From assembly GCA_025677815.1 (NCBI GenBank), contig JAIXMP010000005.1, forward strand, positions 1,302,001 through 1,366,000: a stretch of DNA of 64,000 nt, read 5' to 3'. Of this stretch, positions 11,913 through 25,052 are shown in pieces; the first letter of the stretch is position 1; each line of letters begins with the position of its first letter. The stretch is from Phascolomyces articulosus (lineage: Eukaryota > Mucoromycota > Mucoromycetes > Mucorales > Lichtheimiaceae). The position numbers were made by a program, and so were the translations under genes. A model generated the notes under the pieces. It saw only the letters and a list, made by a program, of their open reading frames with translations, made no database searches and was not told the origin of the DNA.

Positions 11913-13235
11913 ATTAAACAGGGGAAACAGGTAATGAAAAATGGAAAGAAAGAAAAAAGAATTGTTTGAAATCAGCCAAGGTTTTATACCATATATTGTT
12001 ATTAAATGATAATAAGCATCCCTTCTGCTTACTGGCTGCTTCTCCTATATATCTGTGGAGTTTATCATGCATATATGTATGCATAATTGTTTTTTATTAC
12101 AAAACGTTAAATTTTTCAACGCCATCCCATAAATATATCTCCTTAGTAACGTGTGGGTAAGGCGTTTTATATTTTTCAAATAAACTTTTAAGAGCTGTGC
12201 TACTTCTCTCTCCTGCACGCCTTTTCAATTGCCAGGATAATAAACATTGCCACACAAGAATATAAAGAATTACTACAGAGACAAGAAATTTAGAAATCAG
12301 AACTCATATATAAAGTAGTAAAATTTATACATGAATGATCAATGTGGTATACAATGTATTAATGTATAAGAGGCATTACATATATAGTTCTTTTTGGGTA
12401 CGTATGGGTTCTGGTTAAATCCTTCAGCCATTTTATCTGCGGAGTACACTGCTTATTTAATCCACTAGGGGGAAGTTCTTCGCATAATGTGATGGATGTA
12501 TCAGCGATTAGACCAAAACATCACTGCTAGTACCCCCTGAAGAATACCTTACTGTATCAAATTTATCACACAAAGAATGATTCTGTTATTCCTCCTTCGC
12601 GCTGTAGAAGTTGATGATCACTACTGGAAATTTGAAACGTATAATCACGATGGTGAATCTACGGTGAATCTTCGAATAGCAACTGGAAATCTATACTTAC
12701 CTCTCTCTGTGTGACCATGATCTTGTGACAAGATGTATTCATGCACACTACTTTTACTGCTCCCTCGTTATTTCATATAGTCGATGACATTAAAAGGAGT
12801 ATTTTATTATCCTCCATCGTGAATATTATACCAAATTAAAAGTGGTTTCAGTCATCATGTACAATACACAACCATATATCAAATATCTAATTTATAAAAA
12901 AAAATCACGACACCCAACGGGATATCTCTACAAATTTTGCGACTGCAAATCTCCAAATCGTCAAAAATAGTGAAATTGATTTCCTGTCTCTAACCGTAGA
13001 TTCACAGTCGAAAAATTACCCGTAATGATAGTCATACATTTAAAACAAACGACTTTTATAAGCCCTTGAATGTTTGTGTATCTCGCCCAGTGATAGCCAA
13101 TATGCTCATCGATTTGATTTTACCACAGTATATGTTATGATTCATGTAAAAAAAAAACCATTACCTTCTGATCCATTCCTTTACTATTAATATTAGCTTC
13201 ACCAATGATTAATTACCGTCGCTATCTAATGCTCT

Positions 13236-13840
13236 ATGTATAAAAAATATAGATATAATGAAGAGTTAGTATTGGGCATTGTTATTGGTAATGAACGATC
13301 CAATAAAAACCAAGGCAGCAATAGCAAGTATGTATGGCGCCAAAGATTCCATCATTTTTTACCGGAGCATCTGAGAAAAGAATCTTTGCAAAAGGATATT
13401 AAACTCATTCAAATTATCTAACCTGAAGGTACAATTTTTACCATCAAGGGCAGACATAAAATTTCCTGGCAAAATGGATCTTGCTTATTAGGTTCAGTAG
13501 GCAGGAAGGTTTGATTCTAAATAATGCTGTATACCAAGAAGGTGTAACAACAATTCTACTCATATTTTCTTGGAAAATCATGATTGAAAAGAAAAGACGC
13601 CCTTACGCAAAGCAACCTGTGGGCTTCAAAGTAATTAACACACCTCCAACCACGCTTATTTGTCTACAAGAACTAGGCGCAATAACCTATGAACGTACTC
13701 ACTTTGCTACAAAAAATATACTTATGACACCTTATAGTCGTGATCAACAATATCCTGATGGATATAATATGTACCAAGCGATCCAGATTGTCCGATCTCT
13801 CTTGGATTGCCTGAATATACAAAAAAAGCAAAGTATTTAA
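13236..13840 (+). pseudogene. Possible broken reading frame, family unknown
   Basis: Two adjacent plus-strand open frames (13236-13421 and about 13481-13840) look more protein-like than the surrounding sequence. They would make one product of about 190 residues if an in-frame stop near 13419 and a frame change near 13505 were ignored. I cannot name a family. No clean splice pair joins the two pieces, so decay fits better than an intron. It could still be chance. Confidence 0.25.
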
Positions 13841-14630
13841 AATTAAAGTGTTGTGTTTTGGCTTACTTATTTGGGACTAAGGTATACCCCTCGCTGAAAA
13901 GAGTATCCTATTATGTCGGTTGAAAGTTGTAACATCATCTCCAAGTCCTGTGATTTCTTTATATATATGTAATCCTACAATAGATGCTCTACTAATAAGC
14001 AAACTATGATCTAAATTATTTTTGAACAGAAGAAATGGAATGTCAATGATTCATTCTGCGGAAAAAAATATGTTTAATAGTAACATGGTATATATTTTAT
14101 TTTATGAACAATATAGTCATAAGAAATTTAATTATATCACTTATAAAATAATATAAAACTACGTAGATAATATTGATAGTAGTATATATTATACAATAAT
14201 AATTGGATAATAGGCAACGTCAACATGCTGTGTGAATAAAAGCAAGTGAAAAAAGCAGGATTATTTCAATGTTGATCCGGTTACTGTTTGTGGGTCTTGT
14301 GACACTATCAACACAATAAAGTTCTTTTTAGTCAATTTTCATTGACAACAAATTGAAGGAAGGCGCATGGCTTTCTTTTACAACTTTATCCCTTTCAGAA
14401 TACAACCCAAGACTAAACGATGTTAGAACAAGTGAAAGTGGATGGAGCGGATGGAGAGTGAAGAACTCAAAGGATCGGAAGTTAAATATGTTGCTTGAGC
14501 GACACAGCTGTTCGGCGGTTGGAGGAGCCAAAAAGAAGACCACCTGTCGCCATATTGTAATCCTTCCTTTTTTTCTGTGCACCTTTAGCGTAGTAAGTAT
14601 AAAGATGATTTATTAAAAAAGGGAAGGGAT

Positions 14631-14735
14631 GCATGGATGGAATAGATAAACGCAACAAAACGGATGGATGGTATCGATATATGGATGGATGGATATCAGA
14701 TGGATTGAATCCATTGAATGGATGGATGATTACGA
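14631..14735. repeat. GGAT/ATGG microsatellite
   Basis: Imperfect tandem GGAT units interspersed with degenerate copies, about 85-190 bp upstream of the RPS0 start codon. Confidence 0.8.
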
Positions 14736-14818
14736 AAAATATACATCAACGGATCGACTCACCATATATATGATATACGTTATATTTTATTTATAATTAA
14801 TAGGCTACTTGATATAAG

Positions 14819-15919
14819 ATGTCCAAGCTTCCTACCAGTAAGTTTTCGTTATTTTACACATAGCAACAACACATCAATTGACCACGAAAAAACATCAAAA
14901 ACAAAAATGCTTATATGATATACCCATAAATTTTATTATTATTATTATTATTTTGCAGTTCTTAGCCCCACTGAGGAGGATATCCAACTTTTGTTGAGTG
15001 CCCAATGCCATCTTGGTACCAAGAACGTCACCACCCGCATGACTCCCTATGTCTACAAGCGTCGTGCTGATGGTATGTTTTTTAATAATTATTTTTTTTT
15101 GTTGTCAATGGACGAGAAATGCGGAATGTAGGCTAGGAGGAATCCCTGGAGAAAAAATCCACTAATTGTTAAATGTCAAATGAAATTGGGTGATAAATAG
15201 GTATTCACATCCTCAACCTTGGCAAGACCTGGGAAAAGCTTATCTTGGCCGCTCGTGTCATCGCCACCATCGAAAATCCCCAAGATATCTGTGTGATTTC
15301 CGCTCGTCCCTATGGCCACCGTGCTGCCTTGAAGTTCGCCAAGTACATTGGTGCTGAAGCTATTGTCGGCCGTTTCACCCCCGGTACCTTCACTAACTAC
15401 ATCACCCGTTCTTTCCGTGAACCCCGTTTGATCATCACCACCGATCCCCGTTCTGACTTCCAAGCCATCAAGGAAGCTTCCTACGTCAACATTCCCGTCA
15501 TCTCGCTTGCCGACACTGACTCCCAATTGCAATTCGTTGACCTTGCTATCCCCACCAACAACAAGGGTAAGCACGCTCTCGGTTTGATCTACTACTTGTT
15601 GGCTCGTGCCGTCCTCCGTCTCCGTGGTACTTTGGACTACGAAACCGCTTGGGACGTCATGGTTGATATGTTCTTCTACCGTGATCCCGAAGAGGCTGAA
15701 AAGGAACAAGAAGCCGCTGCTGCCGCCGCTGCTTTGGAAGGTGACTTTGATGCCGCTGCTCAAGAAGCTACTGGTGACTGGGCTGTTGAAGGTGCTGCTT
15801 CTGAAGGTGTTGCTGGCATTGCTGCTGCTGCCAACGCTGACTGGTCCGCTGCCCCTACTGACTGGGCTGATGATGGCGCCGTCCCCACCCCCGCTGCCAA
15901 CTCCTCCTGGGACGCATAA
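14819..15919 (+). CDS. RPS0: Small-subunit ribosomal protein uS2 (S0/SA)
   Basis: A 40S protein at the head/body junction, needed for 20S pre-rRNA maturation; animal homologues are also known as the laminin receptor. Exons 14819-14837 (only 19 nt), 14959-15072 and 15201-15919 total 852 nt (283 aa). The conserved N-terminal domain starts after MSKLPT with [13 protein letters not shown] and includes [29 protein letters not shown] and [13 protein letters not shown]. The acidic, alanine-rich tail carries the repeated [D/E]W[S/T] elements typical of eukaryotic SA proteins and ends SSWDA. Codon use is strongly biased to C-ending codons, unlike every neighbour, as expected of a highly expressed gene. 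The 3' UTR has AATAAA at about 15967. Confidence 0.98.
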
Positions 15920-18900
15920 ACTCTTTCATAAACTCTCTCACTTTAGATTGTAATTTATGATATAAAAAATAAACTTTTTTTAATTATTATCTTGGTGTCA
16001 TAGAAGATATAAAAAAATCAAATCAAAAATTTTTTCGTTTATAATGATGGGATTATGGTCATAATGAATCTTGTTATAAATTGGATGTTTGTATGTGAGG
16101 TATAATAATAGAAATTAGAAATGTGTTGGACGATGAATGAAGCTGAAGTATAGTTTCATTACCACAAATATAGATTGCTTGTCTAGTATACAGTTACCAA
16201 AAGAGAGTGATAGCCATACTATAATTATAATAAAGAACAATGCATATATAAAACGTTATCCAGTCGAATTACCAGTCATGTCAAATAAATAGAAGTTTGT
16301 AGTCGCATGTAATTATCTTTACCGTCTTTGGTTATTTTATACCCTGTCGACGAACAATCCTGTTCTCAAAAAAAAAAAACTATACTATACTATACTATAC
16401 CAAAACCATGCCTCTTATCATTTTTCATTGAAATCTGTACAAATCATCGCTGTGCTTACTGTATATTTTTTTTTCTCTTTTCGGTTATATATACAAATAT
16501 GAAAATTGCCCATTTTGAATTGGTTATATAATAAGGTTAAAAATGTCTTATACCAAGCATATATTAAAATCAGCATGAGTATGTAAATTAAGTCGATTGC
16601 TTCTTTTTTTTTTTGAGGCGCTATCTATATATCATTGAACGCTTCACTTTAAGTTTACTTCTTTCGTAAAGGATCAAAACGAAGCTGTGATTCTGCCAAT
16701 GAATGATTACTTATAATTTGTTCTCGTACAATAGCAATCAGAGAAAAAAAAATTGGTCTGGCTGCGGTATTCACATTCTTAATATAAGTATGCTTTTTAT
16801 TTGAATATTTGAACAACATTTGCGTTGGATGGAGGATGAATAAATGGCTTCGATTAATAGAAAGAGAAGGAAGAGTGACATTTTACTCACTGTTAATCAC
16901 AATCATGTATAGCTTTTTCGGTCAAAAAAAAAAGATAGATATCTATATATTAGATGAGAATTTACTCTTTCTTATGCGGCACATATGACGGTAGAACTAT
17001 TCTGGATACTAGTATGAATGATGCGAGTAGCGAATTATTTATTGTTTTGGATTGTTAGATTAACTGTCCATATAATATTCAACAATTATATGTAGCATGA
17101 TTGACTGATTTCCCATTTTTATAGTCAATTCGTTGTATATACAAAGTGCTCAGTTCTTTCCTCCTTCCTATCCTTGCCCTTTTTTTTTAGTTACTATATA
17201 ATTATTTAATTTTCTAATATATTATTGTACTGTGAATGGAAATAGACTATCTTGTTATACTAACATCCGTTGATCATTCATTATTTTTACTATTTATTAT
17301 GATTGGGTTGAAAGGTATAATATAAACCGGAAGAACTTGAACCAACATTTATATGAGCAACTTGCATATTTTTATCGTCAACATGTTATAAAGTCTTCGA
17401 TAGCCAATTCTAGTGTATAAACTCTTTCTTGTTCAATACATGAGACTATAAAACGTTATATTGTTGATACGTACAATCATTGGGTAATATATTCAATCTT
17501 ATTGTTGTATAAGAATTCCTCCCTTTACAAATGGTGATAAGCTCACCAGTATCCTCAAATTGTTCAAGTGGAATGACAACTATGAAAGCGGGGTATTCAT
17601 TGACAACAATATTAATGGTAAAAACAGTGAAAAATATAGTAGAAAGTTATAGTAGAAAATGAGACGGTAAAAGAAGCACGTTGGCACTGATAAACGCTTA
17701 TTGAACAATAATAAGAATAATAGATGATAATAAATTGAGATGATGATAATTCTATATAATAAAATTGGTGACCTTTTCGATAATGGGTTTGTGACTATGT
17801 ATTTTATTACTTGTTGTGTGCATGTTAATGACAAAAATTGATGATCAGTGAAAAACTCTTATTATACTTTTTATTCCATCCAGCAAGAAGGACTTGACAA
17901 ATCTTTTCTTTCTTCTTGTTTTACTTATTTTGTCATCCTATCTTGGAATGAGATATACTCAATCACACGGACACGATAAAAACAAAGACTACTGCAGTTC
18001 ACATTACTTATAGCAATAGTAACTTGTTTGAGAATAACATTATCATCATCTAATAATAACAACAGGATATAATTGAAAGGCCGATGCATGAATTATCGAA
18101 ATTGCTCCTGTTTCATTCACTTATATTGAACTCTATTTTTTTTTTCAACCTTAACACTGTGCTGCTGAAGCTTGCCGATGTGTACGTAACTAGCAAAATA
18201 ATTACTAATTAGTATTACGCTGGTATAGGAAGAAAGAAGATCAAAGTATTAATGTATATAAATCAAAAGAACTATCAATGGCTACCTAATCGCTGTTGTT
18301 TGCTTGGATTCATCAGGATTCAGCAATAGTTCCTGTTGTTATAATCTTACTACTACCATGAGAATTTTACTCCTTAACCCATCATTATGATAAAAATAAC
18401 AAGTTTATTTCATGCTAGAACGAAAAAGGTCATGAAGCACTTCCATCGACGATGACATCATATAGTTGATAGAAACTTTATATTTTTATACCATCTAACT
18501 TGAATAATTGCATATGTTGATGAATTGCACAAAAAATGACAGCACCAACAACTGCTTGTATGTGTAATGAGTTTACACGACAATGACATTTGTCAATATG
18601 AATAGTGCTATATTGGTATTTACGGCACTCAGCTCTCGACGCACATGCTATATTTTTTTTTGAAACATACTTATACATTATATATTAGTGGTAAAATCAT
18701 CATTTTGAAGCAAATAACGTATGTTTCTGTAACAGAGATATGCGATGAACACAATAAGGGTACTTTTTTGGCTCCCAAAGTACAAAGCAACTGTATTTTG
18801 TGGACCCATCAATGGTAGGTCCTAAATACTGGAAATATTACACCATATTTTTGATTCATTCAACAGCAACAAACGTTTAAAACAAAGCCCTTTGTTTTCA

Positions 18901-20465
18901 TCCATAATTGAAAGCAATCCGGTGTAGTAGTGTTTTTGAGTAGGAAATAAAAGAACATCAAAAAAGAAAAGATGTCCATTATGGATGAAAGCAAGCTTTA
19001 CTATATATAGGTATATATTAAATGCATTGGATTTTTTTATACATAAAAAAGATAAATCAGGACACATATTACCACAGCTCGGCCATTACTGGCGGTGTGA
19101 CCAACAAACATCTCGTATAAAACCAATTAGTATTATGAAAGATTCCCCGACTTCCACAAATATCTAGGATTATGGATGAGAAAGTCTTATACTGGATTAT
19201 CATTCCAAGATAGCACACTGAAGATGGACGCACCTTTATGCATTATTACTAACACTTAATTATTTTTTCACTTGTACTTTTATAGCATGAATCAAACGTA
19301 AAAAGGTGTTATTTTCTTTATGGAGGGGTAGACTGTTCTGTTTATGAAACCGACAAAGAATTGTGAAGAGATCAACGTAACTTTATTGTATAGAATGAAG
19401 TGGCACTAATTCTTTCATTGACGATATCAACGATGACAACGTTTTGGATGGCTTAGGAATCTCATAAAAATTAAAAAGTAATAATGGAAGCAAGTGAGGA
19501 AATGAAAATGGATGATTCCACTAATAATGATATTGCTATAATGCTAATCAGTTTTCTAAAATGGTCCGGGATACTCCTTGGCTTATGGAGCAGACTTCTT
19601 TAATAACATAATAACCCCTCAATGAATGATGAACAAGACGAATATCATATTTAAACAGCCAAAAATTGATGAAAAGGTCCATTGAAATTTGGAAGCAAGA
19701 TCCAACCAAAGGTACAATAAAAATTTACATTCCATAGGAGGAAGGTTGGGTTCCAAGGTAACATTTTCATTGATAGAATACTAAAACAAAATAAATTACT
19801 GGTTCATATTATATAACAGCAAAAGATTGTTTTCTCAGGAATTCCGTATGAGAGGACATTGAAGAAGAGGAGCACAAAAAGCCTTCAGCAATACAGATAT
19901 GATATATAAAGCACCGGTAGCTTGTTGATGAGTACCTGGCTTTAGTCAATAAATTGGTCTCCTTATATATTGTTATATGCAAAAGAGGATCACATCCAAT
20001 ATATAGAAGCAATGATGGATGAACAACAAGTAATTTGTGATCCAGCGAAAATTATCATACTACAGTGACAAGAGGATCTTTTCATCAGATCATGTAATAG
20101 AGAAATGGTCTTTTTTTTGTTGCTGTCATCCACTTTTACCGAAAGAGTCGAAATACAACCAAAAGATATAAGTATTCTTCATCATAATAACATCAAGAAG
20201 TACCCCCGCATCAACTTGACATTGGATATTACTATTAATAATATAGAAAATCCACATTCCAACCTCAGTTATAATAATAAAAGAAACCTTGAGAATTAAC
20301 GTTACACCATAATTGAATAGACTTTTTTTTCTCGTTTTTGTACAACTTTTATAATTGTAATAGTACCCCTTCCACTTCCCCCACCCACTTTTTTTTGGTT
20401 CCTTTTTTTTATTATTCTTAATCCTTTCCTCTCCTTTCAACAAATTTTATTATTACTAATTCATA
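15920..20465. other. 4.5 kb gene desert
   Basis: AT-rich DNA with no frame I can support; the longest open frames are about 60-105 codons with no family signature and no spliced partner. It holds a perfect TATAC pentamer repeat (16381-16401). The last 100 bases (about 20340-20440) are pyrimidine-rich on the plus strand, typical of a fungal core promoter, and belong to YPT6. Confidence 0.5.
16381..16401. repeat. (TATAC)4 microsatellite
   Basis: Four perfect TATAC units directly after a poly-A run. Confidence 0.85.
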
Positions 20466-21878
<1,413 letters not shown>

Positions 21879-23474
21879 GCATAAAAAAAAGCACATAACT
21901 CATGATAATAATTAATTAATTAATAATCTATCCCTAATAATAATGGTTTTTTCTACATATACCAAAAAAACAAAAATATTCAAAGAACCAACCTAACACC
22001 CAACGAACATCCCAAATCGTAGTAAATAGTAGATATTTATTAGTCCGTTTTTTTTTACCTTTCTTTTTAAATATTCTATATATTTTTTTGTTTTTCTTAT
22101 TTCTATTTCTATCTATGAAATAAAAATATATATACATATTAAAAACAACCATTTTTATTTATTTATTAATAATTAATGGATCGATTTCACAAAGTGGCTA
22201 GAATTGACAAGCAACGAATTATCCAATTGGGATATAGAACACAGATTTATATATATAGATCGATCCTTTTGAATAGCCTCAATTTTTTGTGTAATGGATG
22301 AATATATGATTTGTAACATGATACGATGAAAATGTTTTGCTTTATTTAACATCTCTGTTGAACACAGCGTCCGATCGGTCATATTTGTTCGAGACAGATA
22401 AATTTTAGAAAAAAACCTATTAAGACACAGGGAAAAGGTAAAGAGAAGAAGAAAAGAGGACAAAAATTAAAGTAAGGGTTCATATGCTACTACAATTGTC
22501 AATAAGCAACATAAAGCTTAAGTCATAAATAAGAGGAGTAGGATTGGTATCCTAATGGTTTTTTTTATAAATATTACGTGGGATAGATAATGGTTTGCGC
22601 TTAGAAATGAGGAATTTATAAAGTGATAAAAAATGTTGTCACATTGCTAATTTCATAGAATCTGTGTTACTTCAATATATCACTTTATTTTTTGATAGAT
22701 GGTTTTGGATAGGAATCATGTTAAAACTGAAGTCGAGAGTTTATCTCCATTATCGAAACTTCAAAGCAGAGTATTTATATCCTAAAATTCACCTCATAGA
22801 CTTATTTGTTGTAACTTATATATAGAATTATGAATGAAATTCGTTGATAAAACACCATTGATTAAAATAATGCTGTTAGTGGGGGTAATGCATAATTGAT
22901 CATATCTTACATAAGTAATATAAAATACCACGAGTAGGGTTATTTCATTGTTTCTTCTTCTTTAGCTCTCCCAATTGTTTTCTTTTTCAATATACTTAAT
23001 CGTACTATTACTATTACTCTTACTCGTTCATTTTTCATCCTTTCAAAAACCACGAGGGGTAAGTTATATTTCAAATATTTATGATAGAAAAACAATAATG
23101 GTACAAATTGTTGAAACTGCAATAATCTTATAACAACTAGGATGAATCTAAACGAGAGAGAGAAGCTCCTGTGGTTTTTTTTGTCACAAATACATTCGGG
23201 TCCTCTGCCCATCCTGATCTGTTGGTATACTTATTTGTCGTTTCTGCTTTAACGTCATTAGGCGGTGACGCCAAGCCAGGAGCACGTATACTTCTTTACG
23301 ACAATCAACAAATATAAAAGGACAAGAACAGTGATTCACCAGGTCAAAAGCTGAAGGTTTATTTTTACAAAAACATAGCCTATATATAAGGCTATGTACT
23401 GGCGCAGCAAGTGTAATATCTAATACTAAAAATATACTATGACGTATAAATGTTATATATAATGTATAACAGCA
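21879..23474. other. Intergenic, with one weak minus-strand frame
   Basis: No gene I can name. A minus-strand frame from an ATG at 22382 to a stop at 22173 (69 aa, beginning MTDRTLCSTEM) follows a strong pyrimidine tract ending TTAATAG (about 22408-22465 on that strand). The tract could be a promoter or a splice acceptor, so this may be a small gene or a last exon. The rest is AT-rich without structure. Confidence 0.3.
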
Positions 23475-24257
23475 ATGAAAGTAATATATATTAAAATATC
23501 TTTTCCCTTTACTACTTTTTTAAGCAGCGGTCAGGATACAAAATTGATGAAAGGAGATGGGGCAGAAGCAAACGATTGTATGATAACAAAAATAAATCAA
23601 AAGAAGCGAATTCCTCTCTACGTTCATTAGCATCATCCAAAAGGTAAATATTCAAAATTGCAGAAAGTTATTCAAAGGTATATACTCACCCGCTTGTTTT
23701 TCTATTTAGTTATTTTGGAGCGAAATGTAGTATTATTCCTTCTCGAACAACAAATGAAAGGGAATCCAGAAAAATACACCATCGCATTCGTTTCACTGCC
23801 ATCATGATGGGTACTACACATGCATGGGAACGGTCTACAACCTACATATTGCAAGAACATCCGGTGACCTGGATCAAGTATATCTGTAGATATCAAGTAT
23901 ATAATATATACACTCATTCTAGAAACAGCTCTTTCTTCCTTTCTTTATCTCACATTTATTGAAGGGACCTCACCAAATCCAATGGTTGTATATACAAGCT
24001 AGACATGGCGTTATTCTATTTGCTAAGGTATGAATCTTTACTTGAGAAATAGGAGTTGTTTTCCTTTCAATAGCACCCCGTATAATCCCCCACTTCTATA
24101 TATTTTTTTTCGAGTATTTAACGATAAAAGACCTTATCAATTTTTGATATCTTACTTTTACATCAGTGAAACGAAAATGGTATTAGCCTATACGCACGGA
24201 AAGCGCTTTATCACACCAGATTGGAGTGTACCTGTTTTTGATGAAGATTTTGAATAA
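23475..24257 (+). CDS. Spliced gene of unknown function
   Basis: No family recognised. Four downstream exons are well supported: 23525-23643, 23710-23877, 23965-24027 and 24167-24257. They join through three GT-AG introns with agreeing phases (2, 2, 2) to a single frame ending in TAA, and every alternative frame in each exon hits a stop. The first exon is a guess: ATG AAA at 23475-23480 followed by a 44-nt intron ending TTTTTTAAG. The product would be about 148 aa. It starts very basic (R/K-rich, NERESRKIHHRIRF) and continues with a more hydrophobic part (YILQEHPVTWIKDLTK, MALFYLL). It ends with THGKRFITPDWSVPVFDED. No signal peptide or known motif is visible. The exon structure argues for a real gene; the N terminus is uncertain. 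Confidence 0.55.
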
Positions 24258-25052
24258 AAACCTTATTTTATTTTGTTATAATAGTAATAACCATTGTATA
24301 AATAAATAAATAAACGTTGACCTTTGAATGAGATGGGTTCATGCGAAAAAAAGAGGTGTTGTCAATGGAGAGAAAATAAAAAAAAGGATAAATATAAAAA
24401 ATGTCGTCAGTGATAAACCTAAAGAAAAAATACCAGTTATGCTCATCATGAATTTATTTTAACGCTTTTAATAAAAAGTGAGTTTGTTCCTCACGCAAAT
24501 GCACTTACAAAAGAAATTCAAAATATTTCAATGGTGAGATATAACCATAGTAAGTGTGGTACTATAACAAATTATTTATAGAATCCCATATAAACCTATT
24601 TTGTAAAGCGTTAACATCAACCATCCACCGTGTTATGCAGATCTTCTAGTGGTCAGTTTCCCCACCTCTCGGAGGATGAACAGAAAGAAAGAGTAGCTTT
24701 TAGTCCATAGATCAACTAATAATTGTTTATATTTTCTTGGCAGTACCATTCATATGAACAAATCTATTACATATAAATCAGATAAATGCCCATATTCAGG
24801 ATAGCACAAACAAAAACGTGTTTCTTAGCGAAGCGCGCAGCCTCTTCGGCCCTTCAATTTAGGCATATTTCATTATTCTTTTCAAAAAGGTGCATATATA
24901 TTATTGTGTTGTATTTGAGAACAACGAAGAAAAAAGTCATCTTGTCCAAGGGATTGCCACTTTACCCCTCGTCGTAACAAAACAGCTCGCTTGTCCTCAT
25001 TCTTTTTATTCTATATAGGACTCCTTATTTTTTTTTAAATAAATCCAGCATA
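24258..25052. other. Intergenic, 5' flank of ZUP1
   Basis: AT-rich with no supported frame. A 63-codon open frame (24786-24977) has no family signature. Confidence 0.5.

Larger units (their letters stand above)
11913..14818. other. Gene-poor divergent intergenic region
   Basis: 2.9 kb between the O-methyltransferase and RPS0. It holds a possible broken reading frame (13236-13840, listed separately), a GGAT-type microsatellite (14631-14735), and a 13-bp inverted pair, GTGAATCTACGGT at 12653-12665 and its complement at 12993-13005. The pair could be worn terminal repeats of a small element, but at this length it could also be chance. Confidence 0.45.

Noticed and set aside
12653..13005. 13-bp inverted pair GTGAATCTACGGT spaced 327 bp
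   Set aside because: Too short and imperfect beyond 13 bp to call a MITE; no target-site duplication seen.
15176..15763. 195-codon open frame antisense to RPS0
   Set aside because: Shadow of the strongly codon-biased RPS0 gene, which is fully supported on the other strand.
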